A stretch of 64,000 nucleotides of DNA from Pseudobacter sp. (GCA_017849455.1 JAFIGX010000020.1:124001-188000), one strand, 5' to 3'. Positions 44,148 through 53,587 are shown, counted from the first letter of the stretch. Notes: generated by a model from the letters alone, not told the origin. Numbers and translations: made by a program.

Positions 44148-45437
44148 ATGAAATACCTTCCGCTCAATCCGGAGCTCTTTGTTCAGAACCGGAAACGGTT
44201 CATTGCCAATATGGAAAAAAATGCTATCGCCATTTTCAACAGCAATGATGAATTGCCTTCTACCGGCGATGCCCTTCATACTTTTAAACAAAATGCCGAT
44301 CTATACTGGCTCTGCGGGATCGACCAGGAAGATACCATGCTGGTATTGTTCCCCGGTAACCCCGATCCCCGGTTCCGGGAAGTGCTGGTACTGGTGCGGC
44401 CGAATGAACTGAAGGAAAAATGGGATGGGAAAAGACTTCGGGCCGAAGAAGCGAAAAAAATTTCGGGCATCGGCACTGTCATCTGGCTCGATACCCTCGA
44501 AGGGGTTCTGCAACCCTGGATACACCTGGCCGACACCATCTATCTCAACACCAATGAGAACGACCGCAAGGCCAACCTGGTCCCGGTCAGGGATTACCGT
44601 TATGCCGAAGCCATGAAGCAGCGCTACCCGCTCCATCAATACCGACGCAGCGCACGCATCCTGCGCGACCTGAGAGCGATCAAGACACCACAGGAGGTGG
44701 AAGTGATCCAGCAGGCCATCGATATCACCCACCAAACCTTTCTCCGCCTCCTGAAATTCATCAGGCCGGGTGTGATGGAATACGAGATAGAAGCAGAGAT
44801 CATGCATGGCTTCCTCTCACAACGCGCCACCAGGCAGGCTTACAACAGCATCATCGCCAGCGGCGACAATGCCCGCATACTCCATTATATCTCCAATAAC
44901 CAGGAATGTAAGAACGGCGACCTCCTACTGATGGACTTCGGCGCCGAGTACGGCGGTTACAATGCCGATCTCACACGCACTGTTCCCGTAAACGGCAAAT
45001 TCACCAAACGGCAGAAGGAGGTATACAACGCCTGCCTTCACCTGCACAACTATGCCAAAAGCCTGCTGAAGCCCGGCATCAGCATTGCCGATTATACTGA
45101 CAAGGTGGGGGAAGAAGCCACCCAGGTCTTCATCAAACTCGCACTGATCACCAAATCCGATGTGAAAAATGAGGACAGGGAGAACAGGGCCTATCGCAAA
45201 TACCTCTATCATGGTATTTCCCATCATCTCGGGATCGATGTGCATGATCTCGGCACCCGCACAGAACCCCTCAAACCCGGCATGGTTTTGACTGTTGAGC
45301 CTGGTATCTATATCGAGCAGGAACAAATGGGGATCAGGATCGAGAATAATGTATGGATCACGAAAACAGGCAACAAAGATCTCATGGCAAAGATCCCCGT
45401 CACGGCAGAAGAGATCGAAGCCCTGATGAAGAAATAG
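44148..45437 (+). CDS. Xaa-Pro aminopeptidase (M24, aminopeptidase P family)
   Basis: 429 aa. Removes N-terminal residues that precede proline. Seen: creatinase-like N-terminal domain (ALHTFKQNADLYWLCG...), then the pita-bread domain with the five metal ligands: Asp in LLMDFGAEYGGYNADLTRTV (two), His in YHGISHHLGIDVHD, Glu in VLTVEPGIYI and Glu in IRIENNVWI. Length agrees with PepP. The next gene, pssA, begins 34 bp downstream, so the two may be co-transcribed. Confidence 0.95.
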   Translation: MKYLPLNPELFVQNRKRFIANMEKNAIAIFNSNDELPSTGDALHTFKQNADLYWLCGIDQEDTMLVLFPGNPDPRFREVLVLVRPNELKEKWDGKRLRAEEAKKISGIGTVIWLDTLEGVLQPWIHLADTIYLNTNENDRKANLVPVRDYRYAEAMKQRYPLHQYRRSARILRDLRAIKTPQEVEVIQQAIDITHQTFLRLLKFIRPGVMEYEIEAEIMHGFLSQRATRQAYNSIIASGDNARILHYISNNQECKNGDLLLMDFGAEYGGYNADLTRTVPVNGKFTKRQKEVYNACLHLHNYAKSLLKPGISIADYTDKVGEEATQVFIKLALITKSDVKNEDRENRAYRKYLYHGISHHLGIDVHDLGTRTEPLKPGMVLTVEPGIYIEQEQMGIRIENNVWITKTGNKDLMAKIPVTAEEIEALMKK

Positions 45438-45471
45438 ATTGAATACAGATCGTCAAAACTTTATAACCGGC

Positions 45472-46233
45472 ATGAAACAAATCCCCAACCTGTTCACATT
45501 ACTGAATCTTGTTTTCGGCTGCCTCGCGATCATCCTAATCCTTCAAACAGGGGAAACCATCGTCTCCAATGAAGAAGGTACCTGGCTTGCACAACTTCCT
45601 GAAAAGATATGGTGGGGCGCTGTCTGCATCGGCATGGCAGCCATCGTGGATTTCCTGGATGGCTTCGTGGCCAGGTTGTTCAAGGCTACTTCCGCCATCG
45701 GCAGGGAACTGGATTCACTGGCCGATGTAGTGAGCTTTGGCGTAGCGCCGGGAATGATCTTTTACCAGTTGCTACGCATCAGCTATATCGGTGAGGAAAG
45801 CGGGCTCGACACCTCCATCTGGGCCCTCCTGCCTGCATTGATCTTTCCCTGCGCAGGCGCTTACCGGCTGGCCCGTTTCAACACGGACGACAGCCAGCAA
45901 TATGGATTTAAAGGAGTGCCTATTCCGGCGGCCGGACTGGTAGTGGCTTCCCTGCCCATTATCCTGCTCTACAATTATTACGACCTCAACCATATCCTGC
46001 TCAACAAATGGACATTGTATGCAATGATCCTCGTGCTGAGCTACCTGATGGTGAGCACCCTGCCATTGATGGCGCTTAAATTCAAGGACCTCTCCGTGAA
46101 GAATAACCTGCCGAAAATAATTTTGCTCCTGCTGGCAGTGATAGCAGCGCTTTTATTGAAATGGCTGGCAGTGCCCGTAGTGTTTATTCTGTACATCGCC
46201 TTATCTTTGCTCTTCAAAAATAAAACCGCATGA
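45472..46233 (+). CDS. pssA: CDP-diacylglycerol--serine O-phosphatidyltransferase
   Basis: 253 aa from ATG 45472 (a TTG eleven codons earlier is in frame). Makes phosphatidylserine, the precursor of phosphatidylethanolamine. Seen: the CDP-alcohol phosphatidyltransferase motif DGFVAR...G..LDSLAD (D-G-x2-A-R-x8-G-x3-D-x3-D), with six or seven membrane helices around it. The last four bases (ATGA) overlap purS. Confidence 0.94.
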   Translation: MKQIPNLFTLLNLVFGCLAIILILQTGETIVSNEEGTWLAQLPEKIWWGAVCIGMAAIVDFLDGFVARLFKATSAIGRELDSLADVVSFGVAPGMIFYQLLRISYIGEESGLDTSIWALLPALIFPCAGAYRLARFNTDDSQQYGFKGVPIPAAGLVVASLPIILLYNYYDLNHILLNKWTLYAMILVLSYLMVSTLPLMALKFKDLSVKNNLPKIILLLLAVIAALLLKWLAVPVVFILYIALSLLFKNKTA

Positions 46234-46475
46234 CTTATACAGTTCAGGTTACCGTAATGCCCCTGAAAGAATTATTGGACCCCCAGGGAAAGGCCGTGAT
46301 GGGCGGATTACAAAACCTCGGATTAGGCAAGATCAATGATGTGCGCATCGGCAAGAATATCACCTTGCAGGTGGATGCCGATTCTCCTGCGCAGGCCAAA
46401 CAGATCGCGGAAGAAGCTTCCAAAAAATTATTGGCCAATCCTGTGATGGAGTATTTCGAGATATCAGTCAACTAA
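46230..46475 (+). CDS. purS: Phosphoribosylformylglycinamidine synthase subunit PurS
   Basis: 81 aa. Small subunit that bridges PurL and PurQ in the three-part form of FGAM synthase of purine synthesis. Seen: MPLKELLDPQGKAVMGGLQNLG and the GKNITLQVDA strand, which match the PurS ferredoxin-like fold. Starts inside the end of pssA (ATGA overlap) and is followed 11 bp later by rsmI, so translation is probably coupled across three unrelated functions. purL and purQ are not in the window. Confidence 0.93.
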   Translation: MTYTVQVTVMPLKELLDPQGKAVMGGLQNLGLGKINDVRIGKNITLQVDADSPAQAKQIAEEASKKLLANPVMEYFEISVN

Positions 46476-46486
46476 GCAGGTAACAC

Positions 46487-47155
46487 ATGCTTTACCTTGT
46501 TCCCACACCTATCGGCAATCTGCAGGATATCACACTTCGTGCACTGGAGGTATTGAAAAAGGTAGATCTGATACTGGCGGAAGATACCCGCACCACCATC
46601 AAGCTCCTGAACCATTACCAGATCATAAGGCCCTTATCTCCTTATCACCAGCACAATGAGCACCAGGTATTGCAGCATCTCATCAACCAGCTCCTGGAAG
46701 GAAAAACAATGGCCATCGTCTCGGATGCAGGCACACCGGGCATTTCAGATGCCGCCTTCCTCCTGGTACGCGAATGTGCCAAAGTAGGTGTGAAGGTAGA
46801 GACATTGCCGGGCGCCACCGCCTTTGTGCCCGCACTGGTGAACAGCGGCCTGCCCACCAACCGGTTCGTGTTCGAAGGTTTCCTGCCTCTTAAAAAGGGA
46901 AGGCAGACCATGATGAAGAAACTGGCCTTGGAAGAACGCACGATCATCCTCTACGAATCCCCCCATCGCCTTGTAAAAACACTGGACGAACTGGCGCAAT
47001 ATCTTGGAGCAGACCGCTCCTGCAGCGTGAGCCGCGAACTGACCAAAGTATTTGAAGAAACGGCCAGGGGTACCCTCAAAGAAGTAAGTGATCATTTCCG
47101 AAAGAAAGAAGTGAAAGGAGAGATCGTCATCGTGGTACAGGGATTGCCGGACTAG
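46487..47155 (+). CDS. rsmI: 16S rRNA (cytidine(1402)-2'-O)-methyltransferase
   Basis: 222 aa. Methylates the ribose of C1402 in the decoding site. Seen: LVPTPIGNLQDITLRALEVL at the start, AEDTRTTIKLL, VSDAGTPGISDAAFLLVREC and the late LYESPHRLVKTLDELA, all diagnostic of RsmI. The protein is shorter than the E. coli enzyme, which has a C-terminal extension. Last gene of the pssA-purS-rsmI run. Confidence 0.95.
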   Translation: MLYLVPTPIGNLQDITLRALEVLKKVDLILAEDTRTTIKLLNHYQIIRPLSPYHQHNEHQVLQHLINQLLEGKTMAIVSDAGTPGISDAAFLLVRECAKVGVKVETLPGATAFVPALVNSGLPTNRFVFEGFLPLKKGRQTMMKKLALEERTIILYESPHRLVKTLDELAQYLGADRSCSVSRELTKVFEETARGTLKEVSDHFRKKEVKGEIVIVVQGLPD

Positions 47156-47244
47156 ATCAACATTCTCTTATTTTTCACATTTTCATCTTTTACTCTCCTT
47201 AAATTGGGTCTGCTATTTGCATTCACTACAATAAATTATTCATT

Positions 47245-47697
47245 ATGAAGAAGCTCCTTTCATTGACCCTGATAAGTGTATTTCTTTTTACGGCGCAAAA
47301 TACCGTGATGGCACAGATCCGTAAAGTCCCTGCAGCCGTTACGGAGGCTTTCAAAAAGAAGTACCCTTCCGCTTCCAATGTGGAATGGAAAGATAAGGTG
47401 ACCGTTTTCATGGCCCGCTTCGATCTCGATGGAAAGAAAAGCGAAGCGCGTTTTTCTTCCAAAGGTGAATGGAAAAACACCGAGCAGGAGATTGGTGAAG
47501 CTGGATTGCCTGCCTCTGTAAAGGATGGCTACAAGAAAAGCAAATATGCCGAGTGGACTATCGGCAGTGCCTACAAGATCGATCTGCCCGGTGATAAAAC
47601 GGAATACCGTGTACGCGCGGTGAAGAGCGATCTGCAGAAAAAGAATCTACAGTTCAGCAGTGAAGGGCAATTGCTCAGGGATGATATAACGCTATAA
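47245..47697 (+). CDS. Secreted PepSY-like (BLIP-like) domain protein
   Basis: 150 aa. Seen: signal peptide ending VMAQ and two PepSY-like units, each with a helix AVTEAFKKKYPSASNVEW-type start followed by strands (VTVFMARFDLDGKKSEARFSSKG; TEYRVRAVKSDLQKKN). Such double-domain periplasmic proteins are common in Bacteroidota and their function is unknown; inhibitor or carrier roles have been proposed for the family. Ends 3 bp before the stop of the convergent nitroreductase gene. Confidence 0.85.
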   Translation: MKKLLSLTLISVFLFTAQNTVMAQIRKVPAAVTEAFKKKYPSASNVEWKDKVTVFMARFDLDGKKSEARFSSKGEWKNTEQEIGEAGLPASVKDGYKKSKYAEWTIGSAYKIDLPGDKTEYRVRAVKSDLQKKNLQFSSEGQLLRDDITL

Positions 47698-47699
47698 AC

Positions 47700-48383
47700 T
47701 CAATACCAGGCCGATACTTCTTCCAGTTCCTTTCGCTGCAGATCAGGCACCCAGCATTCTTCGGCCGGGTAACCGACAGGCAACAGCAGGAACGGTTTCT
47801 CGTTTTCAGGCCTGTTCAGTACCCTGGCCAGAAAGTTCATGGGTGAAGGAGTGTGAGTAAGCGCTACCAGTCCGGCGTGATGGATGGCAGCCAGTAAAAA
47901 GCCACAGGCCAGCCCGCAGGATTCCACTGCATAATACACGCTGTGTTTTTTTCCGTCGGGGTCCAGCTCATAACTTTTTTTGAACACCACGATCAGGTAG
48001 GGGGCGATCTCGAGGAACTCTTTATGCCAGTCGGTCTGCAATGGGCGGAGGTCCTGCAGCCATTCGTCGCTCATCCTGTTGTGGTAACTATCATATTCTT
48101 CTTTTTCTGCGGCTTCCCGGATCTGGCGTTTTACAGCAGGGTCGGTGACCACGCAGAAGGTCCACGGTTGTTTATGCGCCCCGCTCGGCGCTGTGGAAGC
48201 AGCGCGGATAATATTGTCGATCACCATTCGCGGCACCGGACGGGCTGAAAAGTCACGAACAGTGCGCCTTTTATCCATCCACTCATAAAATTCCGTGCTT
48301 CTCTGCATCATTTCTTCCGGCTCATATATTTCTTTTGAATAAGTTACAAAGGGATAACCATCGATCATTTTGCTTTTTTCCAT
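47700..48383 (-). CDS. Nitroreductase family protein
   Basis: 227 aa. FMN-dependent oxidoreductase fold. Seen: MDKRRTVRDFSARPVPRMVID at the start of the domain, AASTAPSGAHKQPWTFCVV for FMN binding, and the late LTHTPSPMNFLARVLNRPENEKPFLLLPVGYP. The pattern KRRTVRDFS and PSPMNFL resembles the iodotyrosine deiodinase-like group more than NfsA/NfsB, but the substrate cannot be inferred. Divergent from the M1 peptidase gene. Confidence 0.9.
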   Translation of the reverse strand: MEKSKMIDGYPFVTYSKEIYEPEEMMQRSTEFYEWMDKRRTVRDFSARPVPRMVIDNIIRAASTAPSGAHKQPWTFCVVTDPAVKRQIREAAEKEEYDSYHNRMSDEWLQDLRPLQTDWHKEFLEIAPYLIVVFKKSYELDPDGKKHSVYYAVESCGLACGFLLAAIHHAGLVALTHTPSPMNFLARVLNRPENEKPFLLLPVGYPAEECWVPDLQRKELEEVSAWY

Positions 48384-48431
48384 ACCTTACCTCCTTTTTG
48401 TGAAAATTACAACTTATAAACTGAGGAAACA

Positions 48432-50453
48432 ATGCGAAAACACATTCTTTTATTCATGATGGGGACGGGCCTTACCAGCCTGTTGAGTGCGCAAACGGAC
48501 CGTTGGCAACAACGTGTGAAGTACACAATGGATATTAACATGGATGTAACCACTAACCGGTTCACCGGGAAACAACAACTGGAATACAGCAATAATTCGC
48601 CCGATACGTTGAAACGACTGTTCTATCACCTCTACTGGAATGCTTTTCAACCCAATAGTATGATGGATGTCCGCAGCCGTGAGCTGGGAAAAACACTCAT
48701 CAATGGTAAGCCCGACTGGGATGGCCGTGTGCGTGACAGGATACTGCACCTCAGGGAAGATGAGATCGGTTATCAGCAGGTATCATTTGTAAAAATAAAC
48801 GGCATTGCACAAAAGCTGGTCCTGCATGAGACCATTTTGGAAGTAGTGCTCAGCAAACCTGTATTGCCCCGATCGAAAGTAGTGCTCGACATGGAGTTCA
48901 CGGCGCAGGTACCCTTGCAGATACGTCGCTCGGGCCGCGACAACCCCACCACCGGTGTGCGTTATTCCATGAGCCAGTGGTACCCCAAGCTTTGTGAATA
49001 TGATTTTGAAGGATGGCATACAGACCCTTATGTGGCGCGGGAATTCTATGGTGTATGGGGCGATTATGATGTCACCATCCATATCGACAAAAAATACATG
49101 ATCGGGGGCACAGGCTATCTCCAGAATGCCAACCAGGTTGGGCATGGCTATGAAACGCCGGGCATCAAGGTAGCAGCACCGGCAGGCCCCCATCTCACCT
49201 GGCATTTCTTTGCGCCGAATGTGCATGATTTCATGTGGGCGGCTGATCCGCATTATGTTCATCTTACCCGGAATATCGTGAACGGGCCCACGATCCATGT
49301 TATCTACAATCGTGATGAAGCGCATCTCAAAACCATTTTCGAGGGATTGAAAGAAACGGAGAAAGCACGGTTCGAGTACAATCTTCAGAAATATATTGTG
49401 GACTATGACGCACGCTGGAAGCAGGTGGCCGATGCGGCAGTAACGGTGCTTCCTTTTATCGAAAAGAAGTTCGGCCCCTATCCGTACAAGCAATATACGT
49501 TTATCCATGGGGGTGATGGCGGCATGGAATATCCCATGAGCACGCTGATAGTAAGCTCGAGCCTGGGCACAGCTTTCCATGAATGGATGCATAGCTGGTA
49601 CCAGATGATGCTGGCCACCAATGAATCTGAATATGCCTGGATGGATGAAGGATTTACGAGCTATGCCGAATCGCTCGTATCGGAATATTATAAATCGGCC
49701 ACGAAAGTGCAGCCTGTACATGATGATGTTGGAACCGGGCCCCGCAAAGCAGTGGTGGTGGATTCACTCACCAGGAGCAATACCTGGCACGGGCAGGCCA
49801 ATCCGCACGATGATGCTTACCAGAACTATTTCAGCATAGTGAAAAGCGGGCTGGAAGAACCATTGACCACACATGCCGATCATTTCGAGACCAATGTGGC
49901 CTATAGTATTGCCTCTTATTCAAAAGGGGAAGTGTTCATGGAACAACTGGGATATATTGTGGGGGCGGATGTCCGCGATAAGATATTGCTGGAATATTAC
50001 AAACAATGGCGGTTCAAACATCCGAACGTGAATGATTTTATTCGGGTGGCCGAGAACGTTAGTAATATCAAGCTCGACTGGTACAGAGAATATTTCGTGA
50101 ATACCACCAAGACGATCAACTATGGTATCGACAGTTTGTGGGAAGAAGCAGGTAAAACGAAGATCAGGTTGAAACGGATCGGGAAAATGCCGATGCCCAT
50201 CGACCTGGAACTGCAATTCAGGGATGGGAGCCGGCAGATCGAATATATCCCGATGTACCTGATGTTCGGCGCCAAGCAGACCGAATTCCACGGTATTCCT
50301 ACTACCACGCATGAGGCCTGGAAATGGACACATCCTACCTATATAGTGGAGATCGATCGCCGGATAACCGATCTGAAAATAATCGAGATCGATCCTACCA
50401 ACCGGATGGCAGATACGGACAGGGCGAATAACAGGTTGGAGATAAAGTGGTAG
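48432..50453 (+). CDS. M1 family metallopeptidase, secreted
   Basis: 673 aa. Seen: signal peptide (MRKHILLFMMGTGLTSLLSAQ); N-terminal beta domain; gating motif GGDGGMEYP; zinc site HEWMH (H383) followed after 18 residues by the Glu of DEGFTSYAE (HExxH-x18-E); and a helical C-terminal part. M1 enzymes are aminopeptidases; the signal peptide puts this one in the periplasm or beyond. The gene is followed by a heptad-repeat element starting 10 bp after the stop. Confidence 0.95.
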   Translation: MRKHILLFMMGTGLTSLLSAQTDRWQQRVKYTMDINMDVTTNRFTGKQQLEYSNNSPDTLKRLFYHLYWNAFQPNSMMDVRSRELGKTLINGKPDWDGRVRDRILHLREDEIGYQQVSFVKINGIAQKLVLHETILEVVLSKPVLPRSKVVLDMEFTAQVPLQIRRSGRDNPTTGVRYSMSQWYPKLCEYDFEGWHTDPYVAREFYGVWGDYDVTIHIDKKYMIGGTGYLQNANQVGHGYETPGIKVAAPAGPHLTWHFFAPNVHDFMWAADPHYVHLTRNIVNGPTIHVIYNRDEAHLKTIFEGLKETEKARFEYNLQKYIVDYDARWKQVADAAVTVLPFIEKKFGPYPYKQYTFIHGGDGGMEYPMSTLIVSSSLGTAFHEWMHSWYQMMLATNESEYAWMDEGFTSYAESLVSEYYKSATKVQPVHDDVGTGPRKAVVVDSLTRSNTWHGQANPHDDAYQNYFSIVKSGLEEPLTTHADHFETNVAYSIASYSKGEVFMEQLGYIVGADVRDKILLEYYKQWRFKHPNVNDFIRVAENVSNIKLDWYREYFVNTTKTINYGIDSLWEEAGKTKIRLKRIGKMPMPIDLELQFRDGSRQIEYIPMYLMFGAKQTEFHGIPTTTHEAWKWTHPTYIVEIDRRITDLKIIEIDPTNRMADTDRANNRLEIKW

Positions 50454-50463
50454 GTTGATGGAG

Positions 50464-50577
50464 AGTTGGCAGTTGACAGCTTGCAATTTGCAGTTGGAAC
50501 CCGCAGTTGTATAATTTATTTTGAAATTTTACACACTCAGGGTCATACTGCTAACTGCAAACTGCCAATTGCTAACT
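50464..50577. repeat. Heptad-armed inverted repeat with conserved loop, copy A
   Basis: Arms 50464-50494 and 50547-50577 are in the same 7-bp register (AGTTGGC, AGTTGAC, AGCTTGC, AATTTGC). The loop 50507-50550 matches 55953-55996 in 39 of 44 bases, so this is a second copy of the same roughly 114-bp element. Confidence 0.85.
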
Positions 50578-50856
50578 TTTTTCGTGGCAATACTTCAAAG
50601 GCACGCTGACGTCAAGCAGAAGGCTGTTCCTGGTGAAAGAAACAGCCTCAGTAAGATAAGGTAAGGTTAATGATCCGTGCTCTCAGGTGTCCGGCACAGA
50701 AAAAAAAGTTTGATAAGGAATAATGATCAATGATCGATTTGATCGTACAACCAAGTTCACAAAGGTAAAAGCAGTAGTGAGGCAAGTCAATACCACTTTG
50801 TGGTAGTTTTCACCCACCGGTTCCGGCGGGTTGATACAGATCAAACGGGCTCAGGC
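50578..50856. other. Intergenic region downstream of the response regulator
   Basis: Together with the repeat this is about 400 bp without a gene between convergent coding regions. Apart from the heptad element and the palindrome at 50790-50810, I see no gene or terminator with a GC stem. Confidence 0.5.
50790..50810. promoter_or_regulatory. Palindromic 21-bp repeat, copy 1 (3' of the response regulator)
   Basis: Identical over 21 bp to 51541-51561. Core palindrome TACCAC TTT GTGGTA followed by GTTTT. Here it lies 47-67 bp after the stop of the regulator gene. Confidence 0.8.
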
Positions 50857-51507
50857 TTAGCGGCCAAAAAACTTATTGATGGCTTCTACACGGTTGTTGA
50901 CATGTAATTTTTCATAGATATGATATACATGTTTACGGACCGTTTCCGAACTGATGAACAGGGTTGCGGCGATCTCTTTATAGAGCATTCCTTTTGCCAA
51001 CAGTTCGAGTATTTCTTTTTCGCGATTGGAGAGTATGCTAAGGGAAGATGTATCAGCGGCGGTGCTGGGAGAGGCAGTCTGTTTTTGCTGGAAGGCCGCC
51101 ACCACTTTCCGGGCGATCTGGCTGCTCATGGGAGCACCACCTTCCTGCAATTCCCTGATGGCTTCCAGTAATTTATGGGGAGCGGTTTTCTTCAGGATAT
51201 AACCACTGGCGCCTGCGCTCAGGGCTTCGAAGATCTTCTCATCATCCTCATAAACGGTACACATCATGAAAAGAATATCCTTGTGTTCTGCCTTGAGCTG
51301 ACGGACACAGTCGATCCCATTTTCTCCTTCTCCCAGGTTGATGTCCATCAGCACAATGTCTGGTTTCAACAATGGGATCTGCTCCAGTGCTTCCTCTGCC
51401 GAGCCAAAACTACCGATGAGCCGGTAACCGTCGGACATGATAATGATCTGTTCCAGGGCTGAACGGATATCTTTATTATCGTCAACTATACAAATGGTAA
51501 TATCCAT
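50857..51507 (-). CDS. NarL/LuxR-type response regulator
   Basis: 216 aa. Seen: receiver domain with acidic pocket (D9, D10) and the phospho-acceptor D55 in IVLMDINLG, then Thr/Lys switch positions, an Ala/Ser/Gln linker (FQQKQTASPSTAADTSS) and a LuxR HTH (SNREKEILELLAKGMLYKEIAATLFISSETVRKHVYHIYEKL). No histidine kinase gene is next to it, so its partner is encoded elsewhere. An identical palindromic repeat lies before and after the gene; the upstream copy ends 34 bp before the start and is a natural candidate for autoregulation. Confidence 0.95.
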   Translation of the reverse strand: MDITICIVDDNKDIRSALEQIIIMSDGYRLIGSFGSAEEALEQIPLLKPDIVLMDINLGEGENGIDCVRQLKAEHKDILFMMCTVYEDDEKIFEALSAGASGYILKKTAPHKLLEAIRELQEGGAPMSSQIARKVVAAFQQKQTASPSTAADTSSLSILSNREKEILELLAKGMLYKEIAATLFISSETVRKHVYHIYEKLHVNNRVEAINKFFGR

Positions 51508-51540
51508 GACGCAAAGTTCAATTATTTAGGGAAACAGGGA

Positions 51541-51561
51541 ATACCACTTTGTGGTAGTTTT
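51541..51561. promoter_or_regulatory. Palindromic 21-bp repeat, copy 2 (5' of the response regulator)
   Basis: Exact copy of 50790-50810, placed 34-54 bp upstream of the ATG, inside the likely promoter. The symmetry (TACCAC / GTGGTA around TTT) suits a dimeric DNA-binding protein. Confidence 0.8.
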
Positions 51562-51601
51562 TCGATGACCCTTCCATTCTACGCAGCGTTGCATAGTAAT
51601 C

Positions 51602-52249
51602 CTACGAAGGCACGTACAGCAGATATTTTTCTTTGAAGTATTCTTCCCTGAATATTTCTACGATCTCCATAATACGTGGTTTACAGCCACTTTCGGAGAT
51701 CTCCGCTGCCAGGTCGCCCCCCTTGAGGCAAATGAGGCCGGGAGCCTGGGGCCGGGAAGGCTGATTTTTTTTCAACAAAGGCTTCGACCAGCGCCAGAGT
51801 TCTTTCAATGGCGCAACGGCCCTCGATACAACAAAATCGAATTTACGGTTTTTGATATCCTCGATGCGGGAATGCTGTGCAGTTACATTTTTCAACCCGA
51901 TCCCTTCAGCTACAGCCTGGACAACTTTTATCTTCTTGCCGATACTGTCTACCAGGTGGAACTGCACTTCCGGGAAAAAAATAGCCAGGGGAATACCGGG
52001 AAACCCTCCTCCGGTGCCAAGATCGACGATAGCAGTGCCCGGCGTGAATTCAAAGGCGGCCGCAATGCTCAATGAATGCAGTACATGTTTCTCATACAGG
52101 CCGTCGAGGTCTTTGCGCGAAATGACATTGATCTTCTCATTCCAGTTCAGGTACAAAGGCCCCAGTTCCCGGAACTGCGCCAGTTGCGCCTCCGTGAAAT
52201 CGCCGAAGTATTTCGTGATCAGGCCCAGTTTTTTTTCGGTTTCTTCCAT
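51602..52249 (-). CDS. rsmG: 16S rRNA (guanine(527)-N7)-methyltransferase
   Basis: 215 aa from the ATG that yields MEETEKKLGLITKYF. Makes m7G527 in 16S rRNA. Seen: the SAM motif VDLGTGGGFPGIPLAIFFP, VDSIGKKIKVVQAVAEGIGL, and FVVSRAVAPL, all typical of RsmG. The 5' end overlaps the end of the glycosyltransferase gene by 31 bp in another frame. Strains that lose this function are often streptomycin-resistant in other bacteria. Confidence 0.95.
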   Translation of the reverse strand: MEETEKKLGLITKYFGDFTEAQLAQFRELGPLYLNWNEKINVISRKDLDGLYEKHVLHSLSIAAAFEFTPGTAIVDLGTGGGFPGIPLAIFFPEVQFHLVDSIGKKIKVVQAVAEGIGLKNVTAQHSRIEDIKNRKFDFVVSRAVAPLKELWRWSKPLLKKNQPSRPQAPGLICLKGGDLAAEISESGCKPRIMEIVEIFREEYFKEKYLLYVPS

Positions 52250-53352
52250 AATGCCGGCGCAAAGATGCAATAATAAATGAACATCCAGATATCCAGCAGC
52301 CACCACCAGGCAAAGAGGTCTTTCTCATTCAATTTCTGCATGGACTTGTAATAGATGATGGCCTGGGTGATGGTACGGAGGGCGAAGATGGCGAGGCTGA
52401 TCCTCCAGTCGAACATCAGGAGGCTGATAACGAACAGGGGGTAGAATAGCAGATGAGTAACCGAATACAGTCCCAGCAGGAATTTGTGCAGGGGTTTATA
52501 ATACTTGCCAGTAGTGAAATGCCTGTTCTTCTGGCGAAGCCACTGGGCAAAGGATTTTTTGGGCTCCGAGAGCGTGATCGCCTCCTGGTCGAGCATAATG
52601 GCTGTATTGTGTTTGGTGGCCACCCGGTTGATGAACAGGTCATCATCGCCGCTCAGCACATGATTGATGGAGGAGAAACCTTTGTTCCGGAAGAACAACC
52701 CTTTTTTATACGAAAGGTTCCTGCCCACACCCATATATGGTATGCCTGCGAGCGCATAGGAGAGATATTGGAGTGCTGAATGAAAGGTCTCGAAGCGGAT
52801 CAGCTTATTCAGCAAACCGGGTTTCTTATAATAAGCGCCGTAGCCCAATACGATCTCGATCCCATCGGCATAAGCATCCTGCATTTTCTGCAACCAGAAT
52901 TCGGAAGCAGGAACGCAATCCGCATCCGTGAGCAGGATGATCTCATGTTTGGCTTCCTTGATACCGATCGACAGGGGATATTTTTTTCCGGGAATGCCTT
53001 TCGCTTCCTGTGCCAGGTTCACAATATGCAGGCTCTTGAAAGTTTTCCTGAACTCTTCCAGTAAGAAACGGGTCTCGTCCTGGCTGTTATGGTTCACCAC
53101 GATCACTTCATGGGTGGAAGGGTAGGTTTGTACGAGAAGTCCGGGCAGGTTCCTAGAAAGATTGGCTGCTTCATCCCTGGCACAAACGATAACGCTCACG
53201 GGATGCTGTTGTGTTTTTTCTCTTTGTGCAGGGGAGTAAAAAGCTACGCGCTGAAAGATGATCCAGTAATATAACAATTGAATGAAAGCTACTGCGCAAA
53301 AGGCACAGAATAGCACCAGCCACCAGTCTATTTTCAACGTCAATAATCTCAT
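52219..53352 (-). CDS. Family 2 glycosyltransferase, membrane-bound
   Basis: 377 aa. Seen: N-terminal membrane helix (WLVLFCAFCAVAFIQLLYYW), a GT-A domain with VIVCARDEAANL, the metal-binding TDADC, GDDDLF and RQKNRHFTTG (a Q-x-x-R-W-like site), and C-terminal membrane helices. Processive or polyprenol-linked synthases have this shape. The acceptor is unknown. The stop lies 31 bp inside rsmG, so the two are translated from one transcript. Confidence 0.9.
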   Translation of the reverse strand: MRLLTLKIDWWLVLFCAFCAVAFIQLLYYWIIFQRVAFYSPAQREKTQQHPVSVIVCARDEAANLSRNLPGLLVQTYPSTHEVIVVNHNSQDETRFLLEEFRKTFKSLHIVNLAQEAKGIPGKKYPLSIGIKEAKHEIILLTDADCVPASEFWLQKMQDAYADGIEIVLGYGAYYKKPGLLNKLIRFETFHSALQYLSYALAGIPYMGVGRNLSYKKGLFFRNKGFSSINHVLSGDDDLFINRVATKHNTAIMLDQEAITLSEPKKSFAQWLRQKNRHFTTGKYYKPLHKFLLGLYSVTHLLFYPLFVISLLMFDWRISLAIFALRTITQAIIYYKSMQKLNEKDLFAWWWLLDIWMFIYYCIFAPALWKKPKKNWA

Positions 53353-53462
53353 ATCAGCTTCAATTTAGGGTCAAGAGCGAACACAATAATGTACGAAAAT
53401 AAGCGGGATGGGCTAATAGTAGAAAAGTAATGATTTCACAGGTGTTGAAAAATAAATAAGGA

Positions 53463-53556
53463 TAGGTTTACAGGTTAACAAGTTGATAGGTTGAAAAGGT
53501 GTTGCGGCCCCGGATATACCCTTATTAACCTATCAACTTGTTAACCTGTAAACCTA
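53463..53556. repeat. Octad-armed inverted repeat (GGTTxACA/GTTGA class)
   Basis: Arms 53463-53498 and 53521-53556 are 36 bp with two mismatches. Units TAGGTTTA, CAGGTTAA, CAAGTTGA, TAGGTTGA, AAAG. Lies between the divergent glycosyltransferase and tgt genes, 31 bp before the tgt ATG. Confidence 0.9.
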
Positions 53557-53587
53557 CCCGTATCTTGCAGCCCGATTTAATAGCACT

